Assembly (NCBI RefSeq): GCF_042242105.1
Contig: NC_092013.1
Coordinates: forward strand, 2,346,487-2,410,486
DNA length: 64,000 nt
Direction of reading: 5' to 3'
Source of the DNA: Pempheris klunzingeri
Lineage: Eukaryota; Chordata; Actinopteri; Acropomatiformes; Pempheridae
This document shows, one piece after another, positions 45,100-59,248 of the stretch. The notes under the pieces were generated by a model. That model worked only from the letters and a program-made list of their open reading frames with translations. It was not told the DNA's origin and ran no database searches. The first letter of the stretch is position 1. Every line of letters begins with the position of its first letter. Position numbers and translations under genes: made by a program.

Positions 45100-45221
45100 C
45101 TCAGGTGTGTCTGTTGCTCCTCCCAGAGCTCAACAAGCTCATGACTGACATGAAAGACTGTCAGCAGTCAGTCCGGACAGGAAGACTGATCACAGCCAGC
45201 TACAGCTCTGACACACATACA
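45100..45221 (+). other. Exon-like open stretch in the R1 3-prime flank
   Basis: An acceptor (TCCTCCCACAG) and a donor (ACATACA/GTAAGG) bracket 122 open bases encoding VCLLLLPELNKLMTDMKDC, then SVRTGRLITASYSSDTHT. The same stretch is unchanged in units R2-R4. I do not recognise the family. It is not part of a PYD, TRIM or SPRY domain. It may be a captured exon of another gene. Since the whole flank is nearly invariant, conservation here says nothing about selection. Confidence 0.35.
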
Positions 45222-46102
45222 GTAAGGCTTGTGACTTCTTTATTAAGATTATTAAGACTTGAACTAATCTTTAAAATTCAGCCACCAAACATTTATGGTT
45301 TTATTGAATTAATACAGAACCTAGAGATGTTAAGAGCCAATCGTTTGATCTGAGCCCGACTGAGATCTAAGACGACAGTCATGTTTACTGGCGCAGCTGA
45401 ACTGTCTGACTGGTAACCAGCATCATTGTTCTGTTTAGCACACGGCCAGTGAACAGTGTGAAAGAGTTAAATCTCATATTCTTTGGCGACGCTCGGCTCT
45501 GTTTCTCATGTTATGTGAAAACAGCATTCTTTCCGCTCAAAGGGGTGCGGCCTTGGTGCTTTGAGTCAAAGATATATATGAGTTTGGAATGAGAGGCATG
45601 GGAATGGAGCAAAACGTGTTATGAAAGGTGTGGGCTGGTTTCTGCAACACTAAAGCCAAAACATGTAGCACTTAATGATATATTTAAGTCCCTATCCATT
45701 TGTATTTTAACATTTTTGTCAAGGTCATTGTGTCAACCATTAGGCTCTCTGTACTGTCATGTTGCCCACTTATTTGGGCTGTCAGATGTTTTATTGTGAC
45801 CAAACCAGTTTTTTTTAACTTCGCTGTTCAGTTGGAATTGCATGTTACAGAATCTATAGAGTGAAGTCTTGTGAAATGATTTCATGCTTCCTTGGAGACA
45901 TATTTCTGTATTTTTGAACTATAAAATTTCTTCAGTTTACTCCCATGATTCATAATAATAAACGTAAGTTATAGAGGAAGTGTTACAAAATGCTTCACAC
46001 GGCAACAAAAGCAACGTAAATGCTTTAAATTGCTCTGATGTGTTTGTGTTCAAGTTTTCCTTCTGGTTTTTCGGCTCTGTCTGATTTTAGTAGGGAGACA
46101 CC

Positions 46103-49100
46103 ATGACGTCAGAGGACCTTTTGAACACTCTGGAGGAATTAAGAGACAGTGAATTCAAGAAGTTCAAATGGTATCTGCAGCAGCCCGACATCCTGCAGGG
46201 CTACCAAACCATCACAAAGTCCAAACTGGAGAGGGCAGAAAGGCTGGACACAGTGGATCTGATGGTGCAAACATATGAACTTGACGGAGCTCTGAAGGTA
46301 ACCAAGATGATTTTAGAGAAAATACCCAGGAAGGATCTGGTGCAGAGTCTGTCAGACGCCATCTCAGAACCAAAAGGTCAGAACACATTTGTGTTTCCAG
46401 ATAAAAAGAGTTGTATGACAAACAGAACTTGGAAACTATGACTGATCTTGTAATTATGAGAAAAGGTTTAAAGTTGGGGTAGGCAGCTTATTTTGAACTT
46501 TCAGCATGTTGTAATTCAAGTGGTTTGAGAGAAAGACTTTTGCACCTCCATCCATCCATCCATGATCTTCTGCTTATCCGGGGTTGAGTCTTGGTGGCAA
46601 CAGGTCAAGTAGTTCCAGACTCCCTTCTCCCAAACAATGCTTTGCAGCTCCTCCTGGGGGATCCCGAGGCGTCCCCAGGCCAGGCGAGAGATGTAATCCC
46701 TCTAGTGGGTTCTGGGTCTCCTCCTGGAGGGACATGCCCAGAAAACTTCTCAGGGGAGGCGCCCAGGAGGCATCCTGACCAGATGCCCAAACCACTGAAT
46801 TGGCTCCTTTCGATGTGAAGGAGCAGCAGCTCTTCTCCGAGCCCCTCCCGGATGTCCGAGCTCCTCACCCTATCTCTAAGGCTGAGCCCAGACACCCTTC
46901 GAAGGAAATTCATTTCAGCCGCTTGTATCTTGTTCTTTAGGTCATGACCCAGAGCTCATGACCACAGGTGAGGGTTGGAACGTAGATCGGCTGGTAAATC
47001 AATCAATCTTCACCACAACAGACTGGTACAGCGCTTGCATTACTGCTGACGCTGCACCAATCCATCTGTCCATCTCACGCTCCATTTTACCCCCACTCAT
47101 GAACAAGACCCCGAGATGCTTAAACTCCCCCACTTGGGGCAGCAACTCACTCCCAACCTAGAGGGGGCAATCCACCTTTTTCTGGCAGAGAACCACGGCC
47201 TCAGACTTAGAGGTGCTGACCCTCATCCCTTCACACTCAGCTGCAAACCGCCCCAATGCCTGCTGAAGGTCGCGGTCTGAGGAAGCCAACAGAACCACAT
47301 CGTCTGCAAAAAGCAGAGATGAAATTCTGAGATCAATGGAGGAAAGTCCTGCAGTTTCTACTCCAGCAACGACGATGACCATCTACACCCAAAGAAAGGA
47401 AGACAGGCTCATCAAACAGAGGCTGAAATTAATGTAATAAACGAGTCAGTGTCAGTGAAGATGAGCACACGACTGCAGCACGGACACTTGCACACTTGGG
47501 CACTCTCTAAATCGTGCAAGAAACTGAAGTTAGCAGCTTCAACTGATTGTGTTTGTGATCCCAATGCTGTCATACTGTGCAGCAGCAATTCTGACAATTA
47601 CCTCCCTACTTTCTTTTCAAAGGTGTGGACCTGTGAAGTCCTTTGGGATGATTTACTGTAATGTTAGCTGGCGTTAGCTACATGAACATTCTGCCACAGT
47701 TAGCACAAGGCTAAACCTTTAGCAACATCCACTCATCACCTGCTTCCACGGTATATATATGTACACAAGCTAAAACACCTAACAGCCTCTGTTAGACTCT
47801 ATTTCTTCCTTTTCCATGTTGCTTTCCACTGTAGTCAGTTGTTGTCAATGGAATAGCAACTTTTTCTGCAGGACTTTCCATCATTGGATCAGGAAACTGA
47901 AGGCATGTTCACGCTCATCAGCGCTTGAAGAACAGCCATTAGGAACGCTGTCTCTTTATCAAAGCCAAACATTCAAAAGCCCGGAAACAGCCAAGAGGAG
48001 GAGCAGAAGTCCAGTTTTCTATCTGACCACTTGAATTGCAACATGCTGAAAGGTTATCATGGATAGAATAACCTGCCTACCCCACCTCTAAGTGCACTGT
48101 GGACCAGGTTTAGGGTATAAATGAAGGGGGGTTTTGACTGTATGCTAGATAAGTAGCAGAGTGATGCAGATGCTGAGAAATTTAAGGTTGTTCTCACACA
48201 CACTGACTGTAGTTTCTGTCTGCTTTGCTTTCAGCTTCGCTCAGAGACAAGAAGAAACTTCAGGAAACTCTGGAGCCTTTAAAGAAGAAGTTAAAGGTTT
48301 TTGAAGAAGTTAAAGTGAAGTTTGATCAAACAGTAAGACACATTACGGTCCAGGCCAGACAGACAGAGAGGCAGATTAAGGAGCAGTTTAAGAAGCTTCA
48401 CCAGTTTCTGGAAAAGGAAGAGGAGGTGAGGATGGCTGCACTGAGGGAGGAAGAGGAGCAGAAGAGTCAGATGACGGAGGAGAAGATGGAGGCTCTGAGC
48501 AGAGAGATAGCAGCTCTTTCACACACAGTCAGAGCCACAGAGCAGGAGCTGAGAGCTGAAGACGTCTCATTCCTGAACAACTACAAGGCTGCAGTGGAGA
48601 GAGTCCAGCAGCGCCTCCTGCTGGAGGATCCACAGCTGCCCTCAGGAGCTCTGATAGACGAGGCCAAACACCTGGGCAACCTGACCTTCAACATCTGGAA
48701 CAAGATGAAGGACATGGTCTCCTACTCTCCTGTGATCCTGGACCCAAACACTGCACATCCAGACCTCATCCTGTCTGAAGATCTGAGCAGCGTGAGAGAA
48801 GGAGAGAAACAGCAGCTTCCTGATAATCCAGAGAGGTTTGATTATTTAAGTGTTCTTGGATCTGAGGGCTTCACCTCAGGGACTCACAGCTGGGATGTCG
48901 AGGTTGGAGACAACAGAGGATGGACACTGGGTCTGTTAGCAGAGTCTGTCCAGAGGAAGGGACGCATACAGTCTGGATTCTGGAGAATAGGACTCTATGG
49001 TGGTAAATACTCAGCCTGGTCACCATCAGCTTCATTCACTGATCTCGTAGTGCAGAAGAATCCTCAGAGGATCAGAGTGAATCTGGACTGGAACAGAGGA

Positions 49101-49262
49101 AAGCTGTCGTTCTCTGATCCTGATACTAACACACACATACACACCTTCACACACACCTTCACTCAGAGGATGTTTCCATACATTAACACTTGGTATAATC
49201 TCCCAATGAAGATGTTACCAGTGCAGGTCAGTGTGACAGTGGGACAGAGCAGTCAGAGATAA
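46103..49262 (+). CDS. PYD-coiled coil-PRY-SPRY protein, array unit R2
   Basis: Exons 46,103-46,376 and 48,235-49,262 give 433 residues with the same splice borders and phases as R1. PYD reads [35 protein letters not shown] and LSDAISEP. The coiled coil has [10 protein letters not shown] and RHITVQARQ, and the SPRY has [12 protein letters not shown] and [12 protein letters not shown]. The B-box is absent. No leader module lies upstream; the preceding 1.75 kb is the flank of R1. AATAAA lies at about 49,540. Confidence 0.8.
46547..47382 (-). mobile_element. Rex3/RTE-like LINE fragment in the R2 intron
   Basis: Same fragment and position as in R1, copied with the unit. Small base differences from R1 (for example TCTAGTGGGTT against TCCAGCGGGTT) are shared with R4. 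Confidence 0.8.
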
Positions 49263-50093
49263 AGAGAGGCTGATTGTATTTATGATGCTGTTCATTTCTT
49301 CAAGGGAAAAGTCACTGAATTTAACATCCTCCTGCTGCCTCATTATCCCAAAGATTAATTATTTTGTGCCAGTTTATATTGTTCTTTTGTTAAACAATCA
49401 TCTGTTTGTTTCTGTCACTGACCTTTTCATATGTAAAATGATTTCACATCATTTATGATCTTCACGTCTCGCACCCCAGAAATTGAGCACCCCAGTGAGG
49501 TGTGAATTTGAGCCAAAACATTTCAACAGCAACGACTGAAATAAAGGTGGTTGAGCTTTTGTCGTTTGTGTCTCATTACTTTGCAAGATGTAGAGTTTAA
49601 GTTCAGCACTGAGTTTGTGAATGTAAAGCCAAGCAAACTGTTGTTCATATTTCTGCAAAGCTTCATTCATGATCAAGAAGAACCTCGAACAACAAGAAGA
49701 ACAAGAACCTCAGTCAAACTGTGACGTTATGATTACCTGGATGTCAAGTTCTGTGCCGTGAGTTCAATTAGTTTGTTTGTGAGTGCACGTCAGTCATCAG
49801 TCTGACTTTGAAAATATACTTCATTTTCACAGTGTTGACAATATATGATATTATCATTCATCCAGTTTTAAGATTTTTTCACTGATAAACTGAAACACTG
49901 ATATTTGTTTGAATAAATATTATTCCCAGACTGTATTCATCATTTATGCACAGCATATAATTAAATACAGACTTTAAACGGCTTTCCCATGTAAAGCCAA
50001 TCATAAAGTCATAATGAGTAACCTGATCTGTAAATGCGAGCGCTGGTTCAGGGCAGGTGGAGTTCACCTGTGTGTTTTTGACTCCTCCCACAG

Positions 50094-50215
50094 CTCAGGT
50101 GTGTCTGTTGCTCCTCCCAGAGCTCAACAAGCTCATGACTGACATGAAAGACTGTCAGCAGTCAGTCCGGACAGGAAGACTGATCACAGCCAGCTACAGC
50201 TCTGACACACATACA
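50094..50215 (+). other. Exon-like open stretch in the R2 3-prime flank
   Basis: Unchanged copy of the R1 stretch at 45,100-45,221, including both splice-like borders. Function unrecognised. Confidence 0.33.
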
Positions 50216-51096
50216 GTAAGGCTTGTGACTTCTTTATTAAGATTATTAAGACTTGAACTAATCTTTAAAATTCAGCCACCAAACATTTATGGTTTTATTG
50301 AATTAATACAGAACCTAGAGATGTTAAGAGCCAATCGTTTGATCTGAGCCCGACTGAGATCTAAGACGACAGTCATGTTTACTGGCGCAGCTGAACTGTC
50401 TGACTGGTAACCAGCATCATTGTTCTGTTTAGCACACGGCCAGTGAACAGTGTGAAAGAGTTAAATCTCATATTCTTTGGCGACGCTCGGCTCTGTTTCT
50501 CATGTTATGTGAAAACAGCATTCTTTCCGCTCAAAGGGGTGCGGCCTTGGTGCTTTGAGTCAAAGATATATATGAGTTTGGAATGAGAGGCATGGGAATG
50601 GAGCAAAACGTGTTATGAAAGGTGTGGGCTGGTTTCTGCAACACTAAAGCCAAAACATGTAGCACTTAATGATATATTTAAGTCCCTATCCATTTGTATT
50701 TTAACATTTTTGTCAAGGTCATTGTGTCAACCATTAGGCTCTCTGTACTGTCATGTTGCCCACTTATTTGGGCTGTCAGATGTTTTATTGTGACCAAACC
50801 AGTTTTTTTTAACTTCGCTGTTCAGTTGGAATTGCATGTTACAGAATCTATAGAGTGAAGTCTTGTGAAATGATTTCATGCTTCCTTGGAGACATATTTC
50901 TGTATTTTTGAACTATAAAATTTCTTCAGTTTACTCCCATGATTCATAATAATAAACGTAAGTTATAGAGGAAGTGTTACAAAATGCTTCACACGGCAAC
51001 AAAAGCAACGTAAATGCTTTAAATTGCTCTGATGTGTTTGTGTTCAAGTTTTCCTTCTGGTTTTTCGGCTCTGTCTGATTTTAGTAGGGAGACACC

Positions 51097-54000
51097 ATGA
51101 CGTCAGAGGACCTTTTGAACACTCTGGAGGAATTAAGAGACGATGAATTCAAGAAGTTCAAATGGTATCTGCAGCAGCCCGACATCCTGCAGGGCTACCA
51201 AACCATCACAAAGTCCAAACTGGAGAGGGCAGAAAGGCTGGACACAGTGGATCTGATGGTGAAGACATATGAACTTGACGGAGCTCTGAAGGTAACCAAG
51301 ATGATTCTAGAGAAAATACCCAGGAAGGATCTGGTGCAGCGTTTGTCAGACTCCATCTCAGAACCAAAAGGTCAGAACACATTTGTGTTTCCAGATAAAG
51401 AGTTGTATGACAAACAGAACTTGGAAACTATGACTGATCTTGTAATTATGAGAAAAGGTTTAAAGTTGGGGTAGGCAGCTTATTTTGAACTTTCAGCATG
51501 TTGTAATTCAAGTGGTTTGAGAGAAAGACTTTTGCACCTCCATCCATCCATCCAAGATCTTCTGCTTATCCGGGGTTGAGTCTTGGTGGCAACAGGTCAA
51601 GCAGTTCCAGACTCCCTTCTCCCAAACAATGCTTTGCAGCTCCTCCTGGGGGATCCCGAGGCGTCCCCAGGCCAGGCGAGAGATGTTATCCCTTCAGCGG
51701 GTTCTGGGTCTCCTCCTGGAGGGACATGCCCAGAAAACCTCTCAGGGGAGGCGCCCAGGAGGCATCCTGACCAGATGCCCAAACCACTGAATTGGCTCCT
51801 TTCGATGTGCAGGAGCAGCGGCTCTTCTCCGAGCCCCTCCCGGATGTCCGAGCTCCTCACCCTATCTCTAAGGCTGAGCCCAGACACCCTTCGAAGGAAA
51901 TTCATTTCAGCCGCTTGTATCTCGTTCTTTAGGTCATGACCCAGAGCTCATGACCACAGGTGAGGGTTGGAACGTAGATCGGCTGGTAAATCAATCAATC
52001 TTCACCACAACAGACTGGTACAGCGCTTGCATTACTGCTGACGCTGCACCAATCCATCTGTCCATCTCACGCTCCATTTTACCCCCACTCATGAACAAGA
52101 CCCCGAGATGCTTAAACTCCCCCACTTGGGGCAGCAACTCACTCCCAACCTAGAGGGGGCAATCCACCTTTTTCTGGCAGAGAACCACGGCCTCAGACTT
52201 AGAGGTGCTGACCCTCATCCCTTCACACTCAGCTGCAAACCGCCCCAACGCCTCCTGAAGGTCGCGGTCTGAGGAAGCCAACAGAACCACATCATCTGCA
52301 AAAAGCAGAGATGAAATTCTGATATCAATGGAGGGAAGTCCTGCAGTTTCTACTCCAGCAACGACGACAACCATCTACACCCAAAGAAAGGAAGACAGAC
52401 TCATCAAACAGAGGCTGAAATTAATGTAATAAACGAGTCAGTGTCAGTGAAGATGAGCACACGACTGCAGCACGGACACTTGCACACTTGGGCACTCTCT
52501 AAATCGTGCAAGAAACTGAAGTTAGCAGCTTCAACTGATTGTGTTTGTGATCCCAATGCTGTCATACTGTGCAGCAGCAATTCTGACAATTACCTCCCTA
52601 CTTTCTTTTCAAAGGTGTGGACCTGTGAAGTCCTTTGGGATGATTTACTGTAATGTTAGCTGGCGTTAGCTACATGAACATTCTCCTACGGTTAGCACAA
52701 GGCTAAACCTTTAGCAACATCCACTCATCACCTGCTTCCACGGTATATATATGTACACAAGCTAAAACACCTAACAGCCTCTGTTAGACTCTATTTCTTC
52801 CTTTTCCATGTTGCTTTCCACTGTAGTCAGTTGTTGTCAATGGAATAGCAACTTTTTCTGCAGGACTTTCCGTCATTGGATCAGGAAACTGAAGGCATGT
52901 TCACGCTCATCAGCATTTGAAGAACAGCCAATAGGAGCGCTGTCTCTTTATCAAAGCCAAACATTCAAAAGCCCGGAAACAGCCAAGAGGAGGAGCAGAA
53001 GTCCAGTTTTCTATCTGACCACTTGAATTGCAACATGCTGAAAGGTTATCATGGATAGAATAACCTGCCTACCCCAGCTCTAAGTGCACTGTGGACCAGG
53101 TTTAGGGTATAAATGAAGGGGGGTTTTGACTGTATGCTAGATAAGTAGCAGAGTGATGCAGATGCTGAGAAATTTAAGGTTGTTCTCACACACACTGACT
53201 GTAGTTTCTGTCTGCTTTGCTTTCAGCTTCGCTCAGAGACAAGAACAAACTTCAGGAAACTCTGGAGCCTTTAAAGAAGAAGTTAAAGGTTTTTGAAGAA
53301 GTTAAAGTGAAGTTTGATCAAACAGCAAGACACATTACGGTCCAGGCCAGACAGACAGAGAGGCAGATTAAGGAGCAGTTTAAGAAGCTTCACCAGTTTC
53401 TGGAAAAGGAAGAGGAGGTGAGGATGGCTGCACTGAGGGAGGAAGAGCAGCAGAAGAGTCAGATGATGAAGGAGAAGATGGAGGCTCTGAGCAGAGAGAT
53501 AGCAGCTCTTTCACACACAGTCAGAGCCACAGAGGAGGAGCTGAGAGCTGAAGACGTCTCATTCCTGAACAACTACAAGGCTGCAGTGGAGAGAGTCCAG
53601 CAGCGCCTCCTGCTGGAGGATCCACAGCTGCCCTCAGGAGCTCTGATAGACGAGGCCAAACACCTGGGCAACCTGACCTTCAACATCTGGAACAAGATGA
53701 AGGACATGGTCTCCTACTCTCCTGTGATCCTGGACCCAAACACTGCACATCCACAACTCATCCTGTCTGAAGATCTGAGCAGCGTGAGAGAAGGAGAGAA
53801 ACAGCAGCTTCCTGATAATCCAGAGAGATTTGATTATTTAAGTGTTCTTGGATCTGAGGGCTTCACCTCAGGGACTCACAGCTGGGATGTCGAGGTTGGA
53901 GACAACAGAGGATGGACACTGGGTCTGTTAGCAGAGTCTGTCCAGAGGAAGGGACGCATACAGTCTGGATTCTGGAGAATAGGACTCTATGGTGGTAAAT

Positions 54001-54254
54001 ACTCAGCCTGGTCACCATCAGCTTCATTCACTGATCTCGTAGTGCAGAAGAAGCCTCAGAGGATCAGAGTGAATCTGGACTGGAACAGAGGAAAGCTGTC
54101 GTTCTCTGATCCTGACACTAACACACACATACACACCTTCACACACACCTTCACTCAGAGGATGTTTCCATACATTAACACTTGGTATAATCTCCCAGTG
54201 AAGATGTTACCAGTGCAGGTCAGTGTGACAGTGGGACAGAGCAGTCAGAGATAA
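51097..54254 (+). CDS. PYD-coiled coil-PRY-SPRY protein, array unit R3
   Basis: Exons 51,097-51,370 and 53,227-54,254 give 433 residues. PYD variants are [18 protein letters not shown] and [11 protein letters not shown] (the last as in R1). The body begins [14 protein letters not shown]. The SPRY matches R2 in its loops but has HPQLILSED and VVQKKPQ, as seen in the RING TRIM gene, which suggests mosaic exchange. The intron start has two bases fewer than R2 (ATAAAGAGTTG), a change shared with R5. No leader module lies upstream. Confidence 0.8.
51539..52374 (-). mobile_element. Rex3/RTE-like LINE fragment in the R3 intron
   Basis: Same insertion as in R1 and R2. It has private changes plus some shared with R5 (GATATCAATGGAGGGAAG). 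Confidence 0.8.
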
Positions 54255-55085
54255 AGAGAGGCTGATTGTATTTATGATGCTGTTCATTTCTTCAAGGGAA
54301 AAGTCACTGAATTTAACATCCTCCTGCTGCCTCATTATCCCAAAGATTAATTATTTTGTGCCAGTTTATATTGTTCTTTTGTTAAACAATCATCTGTTTG
54401 TTTCTGTCACTGACCTTTTCATATGTAAAATGATTTCACATCATTTATGATCTTCACGTCTCGCACCCCAGAAATTGAGCACCCCAGTGAGGTTTGAATT
54501 TGAGCCAAAACATTTCAACAGCAACGACTGAAATAAAGATGGTTGAGCTTTTGTCGTTTGTGTCTCATTACTTTGCAAGATGTAGAGTTTAAGTTCAGCA
54601 CTGAGTTTGTGAATGTAAAGCCAAGCAAACTGTTGTTCATATTTCTGCAAAGCTTCATTCATGATCAAGAAGAACCTCGAACAACAAGAAGAACAAGAAC
54701 CTCAGTCAAACTGTGACGTTATGATTGGCCGGATGTCAAGTTCTGTGCCGTGAGTTCAATTAGTTTGTTTGTGAGTGCACGTCAGTCATCAGTCTGACTT
54801 TGAAAATATACTTCATTTTCACAGTGTTGACAATATATGATATTATCATTCATCCAGTTTTAAGATTTTTTCACTGATAAACTGAAACACTGATATTTGT
54901 TTGAATAAATATTATTCCCAGACTGTATTCATCATTTATGCACAGCATATAATTAAATACAGACTTTAAACGGCTTTCCCATGTAAAGCCAATCATAAAG
55001 TCATAATGAGTAACCTGATCTGTAAATGCGAGCGCTGGTTCAGGGCAGGTGGAGTTCACCTGTGTGTTTTTGACTCCTCCCACAG

Positions 55086-55207
55086 CTCAGGTGTGTCTGT
55101 TGCTCCTCCCAGAGCTCAACAAGCTCATGACTGACATGAAAGACTGTCAGCAGTCAGTCCGGACAGGAAGACTGATCACAGCCAGCTACAGCTCTGACAC
55201 ACATACA
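55086..55207 (+). other. Exon-like open stretch in the R3 3-prime flank
   Basis: Unchanged copy of the R1 stretch at 45,100-45,221, although other parts of this flank carry a few changes (GATTGGCCGGATGTC near 54,724). Confidence 0.33.
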
Positions 55208-56088
55208 GTAAGGCTTGTGACTTCTTTATTAAGATTATTAAGACTTGAACTAATCTTTAAAATTCAGCCACCAAACATTTATGGTTTTATTGAATTAATA
55301 CAGAACCTAGAGATGTTAAGAGCCAATCGTTTGATCTGAGCCCGACTGAGATCTAAGACGACAGTCATGTTTACTGGCGCAGCTGAACTGTCTGACTGGT
55401 AACCAGCATCATTGTTCTGTTTAGCACACGGCCAGTGAACAGTGTGAAAGAGTTAAATCTCATATTCTTTGGCGACGCTCGGCTCTGTTTCTCATGTTAT
55501 GTGAAAACAGCATTCTTTCCGCTCAAAGGGGTGCGGCCTTGGTGCTTTGAGTCAAAGATATATATGAGTTTGGAATGAGAGGCATGGGAATGGAGCAAAA
55601 CGTGTTATGAAAGGTGTGGGCTGGTTTCTGCAACACTAAAGCCAAAACATGTAGCACTTAATGATATATTTAAGTCCCTATCCATTTGTATTTTAACATT
55701 TTTGTCAAGGTCATTGTGTCAACCATTAGGCTCTCTGTACTGTCATGTTGCCCACTTATTTGGGCTGTCAGATGTTTTATTGTGACCAAACCAGTTTTTT
55801 TTAACTTCGCTGTTCAGTTGGAATTGCATGTTACAGAATCTATAGAGTGAAGTCTTGTGAAATGATTTCATGCTTCCTTGGAGACATATTTCTGTATTTT
55901 TGAACTATAAAATTTCTTCAGTTTACTCCCATGATTCATAATAATAAACGTAAGTTATAGAGGAAGTGTTACAAAATGCTTCACACGGCAACAAAAGCAA
56001 CGTAAATGCTTTAAATTGCTCTGATGTGTTTGTGTTCAAGTTTTCCTTCTGGTTTTTCGGCTCTGTCTGATTTTAGTAGGGAGACACC

Positions 56089-59000
56089 ATGACGTCAGAG
56101 GACCTTTTGAACACTCTGGAGGAATTAAGAGACAGTGAATTCAAGAAGTTCAAATGGTATCTGCAGCAGCCCGACATCCTGCAGGGCTACCAAACCATCA
56201 CAAAGTCCAAACTGGAGAGGGCAGAAAGGCTGGACACAGTGGATCTGATGGTGCAAACATATGAACTTGACGGAGCTCTGAAGGTAACCAAGATGATTTT
56301 AGAGAAAATACCCAGGAAGGATCTGGTGCAGAGTCTGTCAGACGCCATCTCAGAACCAAAAGGTCAGAACACATTTGTGTTTCCAGATAAAAAGAGTTGT
56401 ATGACAAACAGAACTTGGAAACTATGACTGATCTTGTAATTATGAGAAAAGGTTTAAAGTTGGGGTAGGCAGCTTATTTTGAACTTTCAGCATGTTGTAA
56501 TTCAAGTGGTTTGAGAGAAAGACTTTTGCACCTCCATCCATCCATCCATGATCTTCTGCTTATCCGGGGTTGAGTCTTGGTGGCAACAGGTCAAGTAGTT
56601 CCAGACTCCCTTCTCCCAAACAATGCTTTGCAGCTCCTCCTGGGGGATCCCGAGGCGTCCCCAGGCCAGGCGAGAGATGTAATCCCTCTAGTGGGTTCTG
56701 GGTCTCCTCCTGGAGGGACATGCCCAGAAAACTTCTCAGGGGAGGCGCCCAGGAGGCATCCTGACCAGATGCCCAAACCACTGAATTGGCTCCTTTCGAT
56801 GTGAAGGAGCAGCAGCTCTTCTCCGAGCCCCTCCCGGATGTCCGAGCTCCTCACCCTATCTCTAAGGCTGAGCCCAGACACCCTTCGAAGGAAATTCATT
56901 TCAGCCGCTTGTATCTTGTTCTTTAGGTCATGACCCAGAGCTCATGACCACAGGTGAGGGTTGGAACGTAGATCGGCTGGTAAATCAATCAATCTTCACC
57001 ACAACAGACTGGTACAGCGCTTGCATTACTGCTGACGCTGCACCAATCCATCTGTCCATCTCACGCTCCATTTTACCCCCACTCATGAACAAGACCCCGA
57101 GATGCTTAAACTCCCCCACTTGGGGCAGCAACTCACTCCCAACCTAGAGGGGGCAATCCACCTTTTTCTGGCAGAGAACCACGGCCTCAGACTTAGAGGT
57201 GCTGACCCTCATCCCTTCACACTCAGCTGCAAACCGCCCCAATGCCTGCTGAAGGTCGCGGTCTGAGGAAGCCAACAGAACCACATCGTCTGCAAAAAGC
57301 AGAGATGAAATTCTGAGATCAATGGAGGAAAGTCCTGCAGTTTCTACTCCAGCAACGACGATGACCATCTACACCCAAAGAAAGGAAGACAGACTCATCA
57401 AACAGAGGCTGAAATTAATGTAATAAACGAGTCAGTGTCAGTGAAGATGAGCACACGACTGCAGCACGGACACTTGCACACTTGGGCACTCTCTAAATCG
57501 TGCAAGAAACTGAAGTTAGCAGCTTCAACTGATTGTGTTTGTGATCCCAATGCTGTCATACTGTGCAGCAGCAATTCTGACAATTACCTCCCTACTTTCT
57601 TTTCAAAGGTGTGGACCTGTGAAGTCCTTTGGGATGATTTACTGTAATGTTAGCTGGCGTTAGCTACATGAACATTCTGCCACAGTTAGCACAAGGCTAA
57701 ACCTTTAGCAACATCCACTCATCACCTGCTTCCACGGTATATATATGTACACAAGCTAAAACACCTAACAGCCTCTGTTAGACTCTATTTCTTCCTTTTC
57801 CATGTTGCTTTCCACTGTAGTCAGTTGTTGTCAATGGAATAGCAACTTTTTCTGCAGGACTTTCCATCATTGGATCAGGAAACTGAAGGCATGTTCACGC
57901 TCATCAGCGCTTGAAGAACAGCCATTAGGAACGCTGTCTCTTTATCAAAGCCAAACATTCAAAAGCCCGGAAACAGCCAAGAGGAGGAGCAGAAGTCCAG
58001 TTTTCTATCTGACCACTTGAATTGCAACATGCTGAAAGGTTATCATGGATAGAATAACCTGCCTACCCCACCTCTAAGTGCACTGTGGACCAGGTTTAGG
58101 GTATAAATGAAGGGGGGTTTTGACTGTATGCTAGATAAGTAGCAGAGTGATGCAGATGCTGAGAAATTTAAGGTTGTTCTCACACACACTGACTGTAGTT
58201 TCTGTCTGCTTTGCTTTCAGCTTCGCTCAGAGACAAGAAGAAACTTCAGGAAACTCTGGAGCCTTTAAAGAAGAAGTTAAAGGTTTTTGAAGAAGTTAAA
58301 GTGAAGTTTGATCAAACAGCAAGACACATTAAGGTCCAGGCCAGACAGACAGAGAGGCAGATTAAGGAGCAGTTTAAGAAGCTTCACCAGTTTCTGGAAA
58401 AGGAAGAGGAGGTGAGGATGGCTGCACTGAGGGAGGAAGAGGAGCAGAAGAGTCAGATGACGGAGGAGAAGATGGAGGCTCTGAGCAGAGAGATAGCAGC
58501 TCTTTCACACACAGTCAGAGCCACAGAGCAGGAGCTGAGAGCTGAAGACGTCTCATTCCTGAACAACTACAAGGCTGCAGTGGAGAGAGTCCAGCAGCGC
58601 CTCCTGCTGGAGGATCCACAGCTGCCCTCAGGAGCTCTGATAGACGAGGCCAAACACCTGGGCAACCTGACCTTCAACATCTGGAACAAGATGAAGGACA
58701 TGGTCTCCTACTCTCCTGTGATCCTGGACCCAAACACTGCACATCCAGACCTCATCCTGTCTGAAGATCTGAGCAGCGTGAGAGAAGGAGAGAAACAGCA
58801 GCTTCCTGATAATCCAGAGAGGTTTGATTATTTAAGTGTTCTTGGATCTGAGGGCTTCACCTCAGGGACTCACAGCTGGGATGTCGAGGTTGGAGACAAC
58901 AGAGGATGGACACTGGGTCTGTTAGCAGAGTCTGTCCAGAGGAAGGGACGCATACAGTCTGGATTCTGGAGAATAGGACTCTATGGTGGTAAATACTCAG

Positions 59001-59248
59001 CCTGGTCACCATCAGCTTCATTCACTGATCTCGTAGTGCAGAAGAATCCTCAGAGGATCAGAGTGAATCTGGACTGGAACAGAGGAAAGCTGTCGTTCTC
59101 TGATCCTGATACTAACACACACATACACACCTTCACACACACCTTCACTCAGAGGATGTTTCCATACATTAACACTTGGTATAATCTCCCAATGAAGATG
59201 TTACCAGTGCAGGTCAGTGTGACAGTGGGACAGAGCAGTCAGAGATAA
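56089..59248 (+). CDS. PYD-coiled coil-PRY-SPRY protein, array unit R4
   Basis: Exons 56,089-56,362 and 58,221-59,248 give 433 residues. The PYD is identical to R2 in protein. The body differs from R2 only in the coiled coil ([10 protein letters not shown] against [10 protein letters not shown]), and the SPRY is the same. R4 is therefore the second copy of R2 in the two-unit duplication. Read-through of the donor would add [12 protein letters not shown], as in R1 and R2. No leader module lies upstream. Confidence 0.8.
56533..57368 (-). mobile_element. Rex3/RTE-like LINE fragment in the R4 intron
   Basis: Same insertion as in the other units and essentially the same sequence as R2. Confidence 0.8.
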
